DNA of 64,000 bases from Bacteroidales bacterium (GCA_017554335.1 JAFZIO010000032.1:1-64000), one strand, 5' to 3'. Positions 43,180 to 52,744 are shown, counted from the stretch's first letter. The notes: generated by a model from the sequence alone, not told the origin. A program made the numbers and translations.

Positions 43180-44505
43180 TTATTTCTTCTTTTCCAGACG
43201 GAATTCCACGTTAAGGGAAATCTCCGATTTAACTTTCTTGCCTCTTACGCGCCCGGGCTTCCAGTCCGGGGACGCCTTGATAACCCTGAGGGCCTCTTCT
43301 TCCAGCAACGGATGGCTGCTCTTTACGGCACGCACATTGGTCACATGGCCCTTTTCGTCAATTATAAAGTCTACCAGCACGCGGCCCTGTATGCCCTGGC
43401 GGACCGCTTCCTGAGGATACTTCAGATACACATATACCCACTTCTTCAAGAATACGGTGGGATCGCTGCTGCCCAGGAATGTGGGCTTGACATCGCAGTC
43501 GTAATATGCAATAACATCCGAACTACCCTCCAGGTACAGCTCGCGGGCAGCCTCCGACGGGTCGAATTCGGGTTTGGGGCCGCCGGCCATGGCCACTATG
43601 AAATTGTACAGGTACTCCACTTCCCTCTCCATCCAGTCGTACTGAAGGATAGACGGAGTATCCTTCTCGCTGTTGTATTCCGGATACATTCCGGTGGTGA
43701 ACATAACCGATGGGATCTTGGCATCATAGAAGATGCGGTGGTCCGAAGGGCACGGCTCGGCCGGCACCAGTTTGGGCTGAACGGGCTGCAATGTATTGGA
43801 CAAAGCCGTGACAACACGGTTCATGTCTGCATTCGATGCGGTATAGGCATAAAAACCGGCAGAACCCGTTCCGAGCATGTTCAATTCCACCATGGCGTCT
43901 ATCTTGTTTGCTGCCGGGAACGAACGGTGCAGGAAATACCAGGAACCTGCGCCATCCTTCAGAGATGCTCCAGGGGCCAGCAGAATTACGGAACGTTTAA
44001 GCAGCACCTGGTTGGTTTTGAGGCGGTCTGCCAACTGGAGCAGCATTGCCAGTCCTGATGCATTGCCATTGGCTCCGCAATAAACCTTGCTAACTTTCTC
44101 CCCGTTGACATTGACTACTGCAGTACCCAGGTTATCCAGCCTGGCGCAAACGACTATATAGTTCTCTTTCAGCTTATTATCATATCCGGGGATGAAAGCG
44201 GCCACGTTCCTGGAGCGAAGGGTGTCACCATTCTCCTGCTGAAGGCCGAAAACATCTCCGTCGTTGCCATACAGCAGATCCACCCCAAGCCCTTCAAGAC
44301 GGGAAGACATGTAGCGGGCGGCCTCAAGCTCCCCTTCCGAACCGGCGGCACGCCCCTCCATGGCCATAGACGCCAGATACGAGGCATCTTCCTTCATGGT
44401 CCGTACCATCTCGCTTTCCGAGAGGTCCATATAGGAGGGCGTCTTGTATTGCGCGGCGGCACACAAGGGCAGCAGAATGGCAAGCAGAAGCGGCAGTCGT
44501 CTCAT
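43180..44505 (-). CDS. M28-fold (probably inactive) periplasmic protein fused to a TonB C-terminal domain
   Basis: 441 residues with a signal peptide (cleavage near CAAAQ19). Residues about 30-330 align with M28 aminopeptidases, but the metal ligands are mostly gone: the GHxD motif reads CARLDN, the GADDxSG motif reads GANGNASG, the catalytic EE is GA in [10 protein letters not shown], and the later Asp is Asn (VELNMLG). Only the final His ([10 protein letters not shown]) remains. Residues about 355-441 are a TonB_C domain ([33 protein letters not shown]). I infer a pseudopeptidase used for binding. Three bp from the SPOR gene and 1 bp from leuS. Confidence 0.8.
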   Translation of the reverse strand: MRRLPLLLAILLPLCAAAQYKTPSYMDLSESEMVRTMKEDASYLASMAMEGRAAGSEGELEAARYMSSRLEGLGVDLLYGNDGDVFGLQQENGDTLRSRNVAAFIPGYDNKLKENYIVVCARLDNLGTAVVNVNGEKVSKVYCGANGNASGLAMLLQLADRLKTNQVLLKRSVILLAPGASLKDGAGSWYFLHRSFPAANKIDAMVELNMLGTGSAGFYAYTASNADMNRVVTALSNTLQPVQPKLVPAEPCPSDHRIFYDAKIPSVMFTTGMYPEYNSEKDTPSILQYDWMEREVEYLYNFIVAMAGGPKPEFDPSEAARELYLEGSSDVIAYYDCDVKPTFLGSSDPTVFLKKWVYVYLKYPQEAVRQGIQGRVLVDFIIDEKGHVTNVRAVKSSHPLLEEEALRVIKASPDWKPGRVRGKKVKSEISLNVEFRLEKKK

Positions 44506-44508
44506 ATC

Positions 44509-45033
44509 TCACTCATTTACAAGTACCCAGGTATTCTTGGATGCGAACGGCAGCTGCATCACTTTACGATAGGCCTCCAATGCATCGTATATACAGTCAC
44601 AAGGAGCCACGAATACGGCAGTCAGACTGTTGCTGTAACGGAAAGCCACAGACTCGAAACCTGCGGCCGAATAACGCAGCGCCAGACGCTCGGCGTTTTC
44701 CGGCTTGGAGAAGGCGCCCGCTACAACATAGTAGCGGTGCTCCAGATTCTTCCTGGGAGCCTTTGACAATGCCGTAGCATTGCGGAGCAAGCCGCTGCGG
44801 GAAAGAGTATCCAGCGCATAGAGGGAATCCGCAGCGGCCTTTTCAGCGCGTGCCGCAGAATCCAGCCTTGCCTTTTCCAGGGAGTCCCTGCGAGCCTCCA
44901 TCATCTCAATGCGTTCCCGCTTCTGCTGCAGTTCGGCAGAGCCCGGACGGCCCGCGATGCCGCGGAAGAAATCGCAGGAAGAAACCGATGCCGTCAAAGC
45001 GGCCAGGATGATGATAACAGAGACTTTGTTCAT
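44509..45033 (-). CDS. SPOR-domain lipoprotein
   Basis: 174 residues. Lipoprotein signal with lipobox SVSSC; a helical, charged stretch (35-75, QQKRERIEMMEARRDSLEKA) likely forms a coiled coil; the last 75 residues are a SPOR domain (YYVVAGAFSKPENAERLALR), which binds denuded glycan strands at division sites. First gene of the operon that continues with the M28-like/TonB_C protein and leuS. Promoter TACCTTTG at 45040-45047, 6 nt upstream. Confidence 0.85.
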   Translation of the reverse strand: MNKVSVIIILAALTASVSSCDFFRGIAGRPGSAELQQKRERIEMMEARRDSLEKARLDSAARAEKAAADSLYALDTLSRSGLLRNATALSKAPRKNLEHRYYVVAGAFSKPENAERLALRYSAAGFESVAFRYSNSLTAVFVAPCDCIYDALEAYRKVMQLPFASKNTWVLVNE

Positions 45034-45039
45034 AACCTA

Positions 45040-45047
45040 CAAAGGTA
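45040..45047 (-). promoter_or_regulatory. -7 promoter box of the SPOR-leuS-yitT operon, 6 nt from ATG
   Basis: TACCTTTG on the minus strand, then TAGGTT, then ATG at 45033. Predicts a very short or absent leader. Confidence 0.6.
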
Positions 45048-45065
45048 AATAAATTCTTATATAAA

Positions 45066-45094
45066 GAAAAGAGTCAACCGTTTCCGATTGACTC
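45066..45094 (-). terminator. Terminator of gyrA-TPR operon
   Basis: On the minus strand GAGTCAA...TTGACTC (7-bp stem) is followed by TTTTCTTT. It starts about 20 nt past the TPR stop codon. Confidence 0.7.
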
Positions 45095-45115
45095 CCTTCT
45101 AAAGATAAGCTTATA

Positions 45116-46435
45116 CTATTTGCCGCCGGCAACGACTGCAGCGTACTTGTCGTACTTCTCCTGATAGGAGGCGTCGGTGGTGCGGAAGCGGAAGCATGCA
45201 TTCTTGAGGTACTCGGCTACGGCCACCTTGGTCTGCTCGTCGTCGAGGAGGTTGTAAGCCTGCTCGAAAGGCTCGATGCAAGACTTGAGGCTGGTCTCGA
45301 ACTTCTCTATGAGGGCCATGTACTTGGCGTCGTCCATTTCGTTCTGGGCCTCCTCGGAGTATTTGACAGCCAGGTTGTAGAACATCTGGCCCTTGCCGAT
45401 AAATCCGTAAGCGTACTTGGGATCGATCTTGGCGCACTGGTCGTAAGCCACTACTGCTTCCTCGGTCTTGCCGAGCTGGTTGCAGATATTGCCTTCCACA
45501 TAATAGAGCGAAGGGTTGTTGGGCTCGTTCTTCTTGGCCTCGTCCAGAAGCTCGAAGAGACGGTCGGTGCTGCCGTTGTTGTTGATGTAGTAGTTGATAA
45601 GGCCGACCAGGATGCTCTGGCTCTGAGGGAACTTCTGGAAGCCTTCCTCAAGATAGTCCTTACCCTTCTCGGCGTCACCCTTCTTCTCCGCTATGTCGGC
45701 AAGCTTGGCGAAAGTCTCGCCGCCGTCACCGTAGTAGCCGATATCATAGGAACGCTTGAAGAACTTCTCTGCGCGGTCCATATCACCGACAAGCCATGCG
45801 GTAAAGCCGGCGTTGTAGATGGAGTTGGAATCCAGCTGGCTGAGGGGCTCAGCCTCACGGGCGATAGCGGCAGACTCGAAGAGCTCGGAAGCTTTCTTCA
45901 GGTCACCGAGGGTATAGGCGGTATATGCCTCCTCGTTGAATTTGCCGGAGATGGAAAGCATTGCTCCGGTGATATCCTTGGTCTTCTGGTGCTTGACATC
46001 CAGCTCGCCGGCCTTGATATAAGCATCAAGGGCACTCATAAGGGCATTTTCGTAGATAGGCTTGGTAACCTCGATGATTCCCAGCTGACCCATTTCGTTG
46101 TAATAGTAGTTCCTGGTAGGATAAACTTCCTTCTCCCAGGTCTGGCCGTTCAGGACAACCTGCTCGACGGACAAAGGCTTCTCATTGTTGGAAACGAGCT
46201 GAACCTCGTTCTTGTTGGCGCCGATCCATCCGCTTCCTGCAGGTGCATCGTATGCATCCACGAGAGTCTGGCCGTATTTGATCCAGGTTGTGTACTTCTC
46301 GGCTTTCTTGGGATTCTCCACATCAGCCTTAGCTTTCTGCACTGCAGTCTGGGCGGCTGCGATACTCTTGACCTGAGCGTTCGCTGAGGTAAATGCGACG
46401 GCTGCAAGAGCCAAAACCATCAATACTTTTTTCAT
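45116..46435 (-). CDS. Secreted tetratricopeptide-repeat protein
   Basis: 439 residues with a signal peptide (LALAAVAFTSANAQ). From about residue 175 there are successive TPR-like helical pairs: GDLKKASELFESAAIA, GDMDRAEKFFKRSYDIGY, GDAEKGKDYLEEGFQKFP, YYVEGNICNQLGKTEEAVVAYDQCA, YAYGFIGKGQMFYNLA. Probably a periplasmic scaffold; no partner is evident. It follows gyrA at 13 bp with no promoter between, and a terminator comes after it. Confidence 0.85.
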   Translation of the reverse strand: MKKVLMVLALAAVAFTSANAQVKSIAAAQTAVQKAKADVENPKKAEKYTTWIKYGQTLVDAYDAPAGSGWIGANKNEVQLVSNNEKPLSVEQVVLNGQTWEKEVYPTRNYYYNEMGQLGIIEVTKPIYENALMSALDAYIKAGELDVKHQKTKDITGAMLSISGKFNEEAYTAYTLGDLKKASELFESAAIAREAEPLSQLDSNSIYNAGFTAWLVGDMDRAEKFFKRSYDIGYYGDGGETFAKLADIAEKKGDAEKGKDYLEEGFQKFPQSQSILVGLINYYINNNGSTDRLFELLDEAKKNEPNNPSLYYVEGNICNQLGKTEEAVVAYDQCAKIDPKYAYGFIGKGQMFYNLAVKYSEEAQNEMDDAKYMALIEKFETSLKSCIEPFEQAYNLLDDEQTKVAVAEYLKNACFRFRTTDASYQEKYDKYAAVVAGGK

Positions 46436-46448
46436 TGTCTATCAGATT

Positions 46449-48968
46449 TTAATTAGTTTCAATTGTCTCTTCAGTTTCCGGAGCAACATCCTGTTCCTCC
46501 TCTTTCGGTACCGGGCAGACGGCCGCTATGGAGTCTCCCTCGCGTATGTTGATCAGCCTGACGCCCTGCGTGGCACGGCCTGCGACTCTGATGTCGGTCA
46601 CGGACATCCTGATCGTGAGTCCGGACTTGTTGATAATCATCAGGTCGTTATCTTCTGTCACAGACTTGATTGCAACAAGCGGGCCAGTCTTTTCGGTGAT
46701 GTTTATGGTACGTACGCCCTTGGCGCCGCGGGCGGTCTTGCGGTACTCCTCCGGAGAGGTACGCTTGCCATAGCCGTTCTCGCTGACTACCAGCACGGTA
46801 CGGGAAGCGTAATCGGCATCCTGCGGGTTCGCGGAAAGGGCTCCGATTACCTCGTCGTCCTCTTCGATGTTGATACCGCGGACGCCGGAAGAATTGCGTC
46901 CGAGGCTGCGGAGCTCCTCCTCGTCGAAGCGGCAGCAGCGGCCGTTGCGGGCGGCTATCATTATCTCATGCTTGCCGTCGGTAAGCAGGGCGTCGAGCAG
47001 TTCGTCTCCCTCGCGGATGTTGATGGCTATGATGCCCTTGTTGAAGCTGCGGGAGTTGGTGTAGTCGGCCAGGTCGGTCTTCTTGATGACGCCGCGCTTG
47101 GTCACCAGTATCACGTAACGCTCGGCATCCGCGTCCGCATTCTTGGGCAGAGGGATGTTGAGGTAGGTGCGTATCTTGTCTTCCGCGTCGATGGAAAGCA
47201 GGTTCTGGACGGCACGGCCCTTGGATGTGCGGGTACCCTCCGGCAGCTCGTAGACCTTCTTGCAGTAACGTACGCCCTTGTCGGTGAAGAAGAGCATCAC
47301 GGAATGCATGTTGGCCACGTAAATGTGCTCGATGAAGTCTTCGTCGCGGGTGGCGCTGGCCTTCTTGCCCACGCCTCCCCTGCTCTGGGTCTTGAATTCG
47401 CTGAGCGGGGTGCGCTTGATGTAGCCCATGTGGGATATGGTGATGACCACGTCCTCGTCGGGATAGAAGTCCTCAGGGTTGAACTCGTCGGCGCTGAGTG
47501 TTATCTCGGTGCGGCGGGGGTCGCCGTACTTGGCCTTCATCTCTGCGGACTCGGACTTGACGATGGCGAGCTGCTCGCTCTCGCTGGCGAGGATCTCCTG
47601 GCAGCGGGCGATAAACTTCTCCAGGTCGTCGTATTCGGCCTGCAGCCTGTCCTTCTCCAGACCGGTGAGCTGGCGCAGACGCATTTCAACGATGGCGGCA
47701 GCCTGAAGTTCGGAGAATCCGAAGGTAGCTATGAGTTCAGCCTTGGCATCGTCCACGCTCTTGGAGTGACGGATTATGTGAATGATCTCGTCTATCACGT
47801 CGATGGCCCTGAGAAGACCTTCCAGGATGTGGGCACGCTTCTGGGCCTTGTCGAGTTCGAATTTGGTGCGGCGCACCACCACCTCATGGCGGAATTCCAC
47901 GAAGTTGGCGATCATCTCCTTGAGGGTGAGTGTACGGGGGCGTCCCCTCACCAGCGCCACGTTGTTAATGGCGAAGCTGGACTGCAGGGCGGTGTACTTG
48001 AACAGGGTGTTCAGCACCACGTTGGAGTTGGCGCCCATCTTGAGGGGTATCTCGATGCGTATGCCCTCGCGGCTGGTGAGTTCCAGCAGGTCGGCGATGC
48101 CTTCTATCTTCTTGTCACGGACGAGCTCGCCTATGTGGGCGATCATGTCCTTCTTGTTGACCATGTACGGAATCTCCGTCACCACGATGGTCTCACGGCC
48201 GTTGTCGGCAACTTCGATCTCCGTACGGGCACGTACTACCACGCGTCCGCGGCCGGTGCTGTATGCGTCCACGATGCCCTGACGGCCCATGATGATACCG
48301 CCGGTGGGGAAATCGGGGCCCTTGATATGCTCCATCAGCTCCTCCGTAGTGATGTCGGGATTGTCGATGTAGGCGCAGATGGCGTCGCAGACCTCCCCGA
48401 GGTTGTGAGGGGCCATGTTGGTCGCCATACCTACGGCAATACCGGCGGAGCCGTTGAGCATCAGCAGGGGCAGCTTGGTAGGCAGCACGGTGGGCTCCTG
48501 GAGGGAGTCGTCGAAGTTGAGCGTCATGTCCACGGTATCCTTGTCGATGTCGGCGAGGATGTCTTCCGTCATCTTGGCGAGTTTGGCCTCGGTGTATCGC
48601 ATGGCCGCAACGGGGTCGCCGTCCATGGAACCGAAGTTACCCTGGCCGAAGACCAGCGGATAACGCTGGTTCCAGGGCTGCGCCAGACGGGCCATTGCGT
48701 CGTATACGCTGGAGTCGCCGTGAGGATGGTACTTACCGAGGACCTCACCTACGATACGGGCTGACTTCTTGGTCTGTCCGCCGAAGCTGAGGCCCAGGCC
48801 GTCCATGCCGAAAAGCACCCTGCGCTGCACCGGCTTGAGGCCGTCGCGAACGTCCGGAAGGGCTCTGGACACAATGACGGACATCGAGTAGTCGATGTAC
48901 GCCGTGCGCATTTCGTGATCTATTTCTACCGGCTCAATATAGCCGTGTACGATTTCTTCACTATCCAT
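46449..48968 (-). CDS. gyrA: DNA gyrase subunit A
   Basis: 839 residues. Breakage-reunion subunit of gyrase. The active-site Tyr125 is in [10 protein letters not shown]. In the quinolone region [12 protein letters not shown], Ser86 and Asp90 (E. coli Ser83 and Asp87) are the sensitive-type residues. The C-terminal domain has the beta-pinwheel repeats and a GyrA-box variant QSRGGVGKK, which separates it from ParC. The acidic tail ends EETIETN. Promoter TATATTTG is at 48994-49001. Confidence 0.96.
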   Translation of the reverse strand: MDSEEIVHGYIEPVEIDHEMRTAYIDYSMSVIVSRALPDVRDGLKPVQRRVLFGMDGLGLSFGGQTKKSARIVGEVLGKYHPHGDSSVYDAMARLAQPWNQRYPLVFGQGNFGSMDGDPVAAMRYTEAKLAKMTEDILADIDKDTVDMTLNFDDSLQEPTVLPTKLPLLMLNGSAGIAVGMATNMAPHNLGEVCDAICAYIDNPDITTEELMEHIKGPDFPTGGIIMGRQGIVDAYSTGRGRVVVRARTEIEVADNGRETIVVTEIPYMVNKKDMIAHIGELVRDKKIEGIADLLELTSREGIRIEIPLKMGANSNVVLNTLFKYTALQSSFAINNVALVRGRPRTLTLKEMIANFVEFRHEVVVRRTKFELDKAQKRAHILEGLLRAIDVIDEIIHIIRHSKSVDDAKAELIATFGFSELQAAAIVEMRLRQLTGLEKDRLQAEYDDLEKFIARCQEILASESEQLAIVKSESAEMKAKYGDPRRTEITLSADEFNPEDFYPDEDVVITISHMGYIKRTPLSEFKTQSRGGVGKKASATRDEDFIEHIYVANMHSVMLFFTDKGVRYCKKVYELPEGTRTSKGRAVQNLLSIDAEDKIRTYLNIPLPKNADADAERYVILVTKRGVIKKTDLADYTNSRSFNKGIIAINIREGDELLDALLTDGKHEIMIAARNGRCCRFDEEELRSLGRNSSGVRGINIEEDDEVIGALSANPQDADYASRTVLVVSENGYGKRTSPEEYRKTARGAKGVRTINITEKTGPLVAIKSVTEDNDLMIINKSGLTIRMSVTDIRVAGRATQGVRLINIREGDSIAAVCPVPKEEEQDVAPETEETIETN

Positions 48969-48993
48969 TTATTCTAGCTTCTTTATAAACGTA

Positions 48994-49001
48994 CAAATAT
49001 A
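48994..49001 (-). promoter_or_regulatory. -7 promoter box of gyrA
   Basis: TATATTTG on the minus strand, 25 nt upstream of the ATG at 48968. Confidence 0.6.
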
Positions 49002-49036
49002 ATAAATATTTGCGAATTTTTATGCATCTTTGTGGC

Positions 49037-49600
49037 ATGGATTTTCGCTTTTCCGACGTTTTTTTCAAGGTGCTGGAATTCAGCCGTGACGAGGCGGTGC
49101 GCACAGGCTGGCACAACATAGGTGCCGACCATATCATGCTGGCCGTACTGCGTCACGGAGACAACGGCGCATGCCGCGCCCTGGAGGCCTCAGGCGTTGA
49201 TTTGACGGCCTTTAAATGCCATATAGACGACGCCGTATTCGCAGATGAGGCCATCCCCTGGAAAGACAGGGAAAGCGTTAATTTGTGCGAGGGTGCTCAG
49301 AGCATGCTGCAGCACGCGGCGCTTGAAGCCGCCCGCTGCGGAGACGAGGTTTTGGAGCCCCTTCATTTCCTTCTTGCCGTATGCCGGATCTCCGGCAGCT
49401 ACAGCCACGATTATCTGGATGATTGCGGCGTTTCACTGAAGGCCCTAGTAGAGGCCGCCGGGATTGAATGGTCTCAATACAGGCTGGACAGGAGGCACGA
49501 CGGCGCATCCGCCGGCACACCTGACCCCCAGCTGCTTGCAGAGGCCATAGAGAAGCGTCTCCGGGAAGGTTATACCACCGACAACCCCAACGTCAGCTAG
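49037..49600 (+). CDS. Solitary Clp N-terminal domain protein
   Basis: 187 residues, almost entirely a Clp_N double repeat: ALEFSRDEAVRTGWHNIGADHIMLAVL in the first half (about residues 6-40) and SMLQHAALEAARCGDEVLEPLHFLLAV in the second. No AAA+ module follows, and no clpC, clpA or clpP gene lies in the window. Solitary Clp_N proteins can act as adaptors for ClpC or bind ligands on their own (ClpS2/ClpT-like roles in other lineages). Start ATG at 49037 is chosen from the -7-like CATCTTTG ending 4 nt before it. It ends 3 bp from the convergent DUF4988 gene. Confidence 0.8.
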   Translation: MDFRFSDVFFKVLEFSRDEAVRTGWHNIGADHIMLAVLRHGDNGACRALEASGVDLTAFKCHIDDAVFADEAIPWKDRESVNLCEGAQSMLQHAALEAARCGDEVLEPLHFLLAVCRISGSYSHDYLDDCGVSLKALVEAAGIEWSQYRLDRRHDGASAGTPDPQLLAEAIEKRLREGYTTDNPNVS

Positions 49601-49603
49601 GGG

Positions 49604-51187
49604 CTATTTGCCGCAGACAGGACGTATAGAGCAGCCCGCGCCGCGGTTGTTGCTGACTACACGCGGGAAGTTCTGGGCAATATGGAGAATAAAGGCGTCG
49701 TGGGGCTCGCTCAGGTTGGCCGTAGAAGACCAGTAATATCCCATTGATCCGGCTTCCTGAACGCCGGAGGCGTTCCAGCTTGTACCGGCAGCGGGCAGAA
49801 AAATGGAGTTCCCTTCGTATCCGGGCTTCTTGCTCACCACCAGATAGCCGTTTACTCCGTTCCTGGGGGTCCAGGACCAGGTGCAGTTGTCGGTGCTCAG
49901 CAGTTCATCCATTTCGGCCTTGGTGGGCATCCTCCAGGGACGGCCCCAGCTGGCGAAGGCGGCGTCGTCACTCTCGGCCAGAAGCTCCACCCCGTCGTCC
50001 TTGTACTTGGTGGGAGGGTCGCCCCACCTGTAGTTCTCCCATACGAAGCTGCCCTTGGGAGAGGTCTCTCCCCATGCGTAGAAGTCGCCGCCGGCCTGGG
50101 GCAGGGTCGCGCCCATGTTGCTGGTGGCCCAAAGGACGCTGAGACCAAGGTCCACGTAGGCGTGGCCGTTCTTCCTGTCCCCGTCTTCGTACAGAGGGAA
50201 ATAGCCGGAAGTGATGGCGTTGCAGCCGTCGTCTATGGTAAGCGACGCCGAAGCGCCCACGTTATGGTTCGTAAACTCCTGTCCGAGGGCACGTCCGTTG
50301 ACGGTCAGGTAGAGTATGCCGTCGAAGACGTATCTGTCGACAATGGGCAAGTTTATGGGGCCGCCTATGTACGCCTTGGTATGGGCGTGGAAGGCCGTGA
50401 CGGAGAAGCATTTGTCCGGCAGCACTCCCAGGCTGGCAGCTGCGCTTGCCGGTACGATTTCGAAGCGGATCTTGAATTCGCCGGCCTTGCCGTCAACGGT
50501 ACCGTCGCCGTAGTCGGGTATCACGGAGATTGCCTGTACGCCGCCGGCTCCGCGTCCGAGCTTGAATTCATTGCCGTCCTTCAACTTGAAGTAGACGAAG
50601 CTGTCGTCCACCTCCACGCTCTCGAACAGGCCGCCGTTCACTCCGGGGGCACCGTCCTCGCCGGTCGCCTTGATCATTTTCTCCCAGGTCTTGCCGCCGT
50701 CGACGGACATGTACCAGTACTCGTTCTCTATCTTGAGCATAGGGGCGATGGAATCTTTTCCGTCCGCACCGTCGTCACCGGTCACACGCATTTTGTTCTG
50801 GTCCGGGTCGAGCAGGAAGTTTCCGTCGACCGTCCAGTACCACTGGCCGTCGGTATCCTGACGAACACCGATTACGGGAGATGTGCCGTCGGTTCCGTTT
50901 TCGCCGTTCTTGATTGTCGCGTTGCTGCCGTCGGAGAATGTGATTATATAACCGTCGCTGACTTCAGTGACTTTTTTCACAAAGACATAACCCTTTGCGC
51001 CGTCGATAAGAGCCTGTACGTTCTGTATGTTATCGTTGTATGTATTAACGATATTCTCCAGCTCCGTCATGCGCTTTTCCAGTTCGGAAAGGTCGTGGCG
51101 GATGGCCGCATCGTCATATTTAAGGCAAGAAACAAGCGCGCCGGTCATAATGACCGCGGGCAAAAGAAGTCTTGAAAGTATCTTCAT
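49604..51187 (-). CDS. DUF4988 / FISUMP surface lipoprotein
   Basis: 527 residues. Lipoprotein signal with lipobox ALVSC. Residues 25-65 form a coiled coil (LSELEKRMTELENIVNTYND); a DUF4988 block follows (YVFVKKVTEVSDGYIITFSDG, PVIGVRQDTDGQWYWTVDG), with short collagen-like Gly-x-x linkers (GENGTDGTS, GDDGADGKD, GEDGAPGVNG). The C-terminal 180 residues are a FISUMP domain (AYVDLGLSVLWATSNMGA, YAWGETSPKGSF, WRMPTKAEMDELL, SIRPVCGK). Likely a surface adhesin or scaffold; function is not established. Own promoter TATCTTTGC at 51217-51225. Confidence 0.83.
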   Translation of the reverse strand: MKILSRLLLPAVIMTGALVSCLKYDDAAIRHDLSELEKRMTELENIVNTYNDNIQNVQALIDGAKGYVFVKKVTEVSDGYIITFSDGSNATIKNGENGTDGTSPVIGVRQDTDGQWYWTVDGNFLLDPDQNKMRVTGDDGADGKDSIAPMLKIENEYWYMSVDGGKTWEKMIKATGEDGAPGVNGGLFESVEVDDSFVYFKLKDGNEFKLGRGAGGVQAISVIPDYGDGTVDGKAGEFKIRFEIVPASAAASLGVLPDKCFSVTAFHAHTKAYIGGPINLPIVDRYVFDGILYLTVNGRALGQEFTNHNVGASASLTIDDGCNAITSGYFPLYEDGDRKNGHAYVDLGLSVLWATSNMGATLPQAGGDFYAWGETSPKGSFVWENYRWGDPPTKYKDDGVELLAESDDAAFASWGRPWRMPTKAEMDELLSTDNCTWSWTPRNGVNGYLVVSKKPGYEGNSIFLPAAGTSWNASGVQEAGSMGYYWSSTANLSEPHDAFILHIAQNFPRVVSNNRGAGCSIRPVCGK

Positions 51188-51216
51188 AATTCGTACTAGC
51201 TAACCAACTATCGAGC

Positions 51217-51225
51217 GCAAAGATA
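51217..51225 (-). promoter_or_regulatory. -7 promoter box of the DUF4988 gene
   Basis: TATCTTTGC on the minus strand, exact match, 29 nt upstream of the ATG at 51187. Confidence 0.6.
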
Positions 51226-51306
51226 GGAAAAAAATGAATACCGGGGCCACGAATCTGCAGTCCCGGCATCTATTGTGTTTTGGGGTATTTCGGAAAGCCG
51301 CAGGGC

Positions 51307-51410
51307 GAGACCGCACTTTCGGCCTCCTGCAACTAAAAATGCTGGCTCGACGCCTTCCAGAAGGGGCCGAGCCAGCATTTTTCTTCATATACCAGCGAAA
51401 GTGCGGTCTC
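51307..51410 (-). repeat. Family B palindromic element, copy 1
   Basis: 104 bp with perfect 15-bp terminal inverted repeats GAGACCGCACTTTCG (51307-51321 and 51396-51410). A second inner stem AATGCTGGCTCG/CGAGCCAGCATT forms a terminator-like hairpin with an A-run before and a T-run after. It is the reverse complement of copy 2 (54996-55099) at 103 of 104 positions. No coding capacity. Confidence 0.85.
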
Positions 51411-51416
51411 ACCAGA

Positions 51417-51438
51417 GTTATCGCGTTTCGCAAGGGCG
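51417..51438. repeat. 22-bp direct repeat, distal copy of fabF 3' end
   Basis: Identical to 51493-51514, which encodes the last codons of fabF and its stop. The two copies flank a 54-bp hairpin-rich insert. Confidence 0.8.
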
Positions 51439-51492
51439 CCTGCGGCTCCCCCGAGGGGAAGGCGGCACTCTGCCGCCAGGGGGTAACGTGTA
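51439..51492. repeat. Family A structured intergenic element, copy 4 (insert between direct repeats)
   Basis: 54 bp with GGCTCCCCC, a hairpin CCCC-cga-GGGG, AAGG, and a hairpin GGCGGC-actct-GCCGCC. Same core order as copies 1-3 but with a wholly different second stem. Instead of inverted arms it is flanked by 22-bp direct repeats of the fabF 3' end. Confidence 0.6.
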
Positions 51493-51493
51493 G

Positions 51494-52744
51494 TTATCGC
51501 GTTTCGCAAGGGCGGAACGCGATGCAGGCGTTGTGCCCGCCGAAGCCGAAGGAATTCGACAGGCCCAGCGTCAGCTGAGCCTTTACGGCTACGTTGGGGG
51601 TGTAGTCCAGGTCACACTCGGGGTCGGGATTGTCCAGATTGATTGTGGGAGGAACAACCCCGTCCTGCAGCGCCAGCACGGTGGCTATTGCCTCGGCGGC
51701 TCCGGCGGCTCCGAACATATGCCCGTGCATGGACTTGGTGCTGCTGATGTGGATCTTGTATGCATCATCGCCGAACGCCAGCTTGCAGGCGGCCGTTTCG
51801 GCAACGTCGTTCAGCTGGGTGCCGGTGCCATGAGCATTCACGTATACGCAATCGTCTGCGGAAGAGTAGCCGGCCTGGTCGAGGGCCTGGCGTATGCAGC
51901 GCGACTGGGTGCTTCCGTCGGGACGTGGAGCGGTGGCGTGATAGGCGTCGCAAGTGCTGCCGTAGCCGACCATTTCGGCGTAAATATGCGCACCGCGGGC
52001 GACGGCATGCTCCCACTCCTCGAGGATGAGAACGCCTGCTCCGTCGGCCATCACGAAACCGGCACGGTCGGCGTTGAACGGGAGGCTGGCGTGCTTGGGA
52101 TCTTCGGCCCTGGTGAGGGCGCGGGCGTTGCCGAATGCAGCGGCTCCGATGGGGATGGCGCAATGGTCGGTACCGCCGGCGATGATGGCGTCGGCGTATC
52201 CGTGGGCGATGGCCCTGAACGCCTCCCCCAGGGAATGGGTCGCCGTTGCGCAGGCAGTTACTATATCGATGCAGGAGCCCTGGGCGCCGTATTTAATGGC
52301 GATCTGGCCGCCTGCCATATCGGAAATCATCGTGGGAACGAAGAGGGGGGAAATCCACTGTCCGGTGGGATCTTCGACCATCTTCTCAATTTCGCGCTGA
52401 ATGGTTGCGAAGCCGCCGATTCCGGAGCTTACGTATGTGGAAAGCCTGTCGTTGGGTATGTTCTCGCCGGCGACCAGGCCGCTGTCTTTCATTGCCTGGA
52501 ATGCCGCAGCCATCGCAAAAATGGTGAATGGATCCTGCTTGCGGATGAAAGGCTTGTCCATCCCGTAATCTTCGGGATTGAAATTGCGTATCTTACCTGC
52601 TATCTTGACGGGGAGACCCTCGGTGGGGAATTCGGTTATATAATCAATGCCGCAGACTCCGTTTTTGAGATTGTTCCAAAACGTATTTACATCATTTCCA
52701 ACACATGAAATGACACCAAGTCCGGTTACTGCTACTCTTTTCAT
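51494..52744 (-). CDS. fabF: Beta-ketoacyl-ACP synthase II
   Basis: 416 residues from the ATG at 52744 (MKRVAVTGLG), the usual FabF length. Condenses malonyl-ACP with a growing acyl-ACP in fatty acid synthesis. The triad is Cys165 in VTACATATHS, His in NAHGTGTQLND and His in SMHGHMFGAAG. No acpP is adjacent, so it may be an extra copy or serve another product such as an aryl polyene or flexirubin-like pathway, though no partner genes are here. A longer frame upstream crosses its own promoter (52763-52771) and is rejected. Confidence 0.92.
   Translation of the reverse strand: MKRVAVTGLGVISCVGNDVNTFWNNLKNGVCGIDYITEFPTEGLPVKIAGKIRNFNPEDYGMDKPFIRKQDPFTIFAMAAAFQAMKDSGLVAGENIPNDRLSTYVSSGIGGFATIQREIEKMVEDPTGQWISPLFVPTMISDMAGGQIAIKYGAQGSCIDIVTACATATHSLGEAFRAIAHGYADAIIAGGTDHCAIPIGAAAFGNARALTRAEDPKHASLPFNADRAGFVMADGAGVLILEEWEHAVARGAHIYAEMVGYGSTCDAYHATAPRPDGSTQSRCIRQALDQAGYSSADDCVYVNAHGTGTQLNDVAETAACKLAFGDDAYKIHISSTKSMHGHMFGAAGAAEAIATVLALQDGVVPPTINLDNPDPECDLDYTPNVAVKAQLTLGLSNSFGFGGHNACIAFRPCETR

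Larger units (their letters stand above)
51188..51493. other. 306-bp intergenic region filled by two repeat elements
   Basis: Between the fabF stop (51494) and the DUF4988 start. It holds the DUF4988 promoter (51217-51225), a family B palindrome (51307-51410), and a family A-type insert flanked by 22-bp direct repeats (51417-51514). No reading frame here looks real. Confidence 0.75.

Noticed and set aside
48689..48730. Possible quinolone-resistance change in gyrA
   Set aside because: The motif HGDSSVYD keeps Ser and Asp at the two main resistance positions, so it is of the sensitive type.
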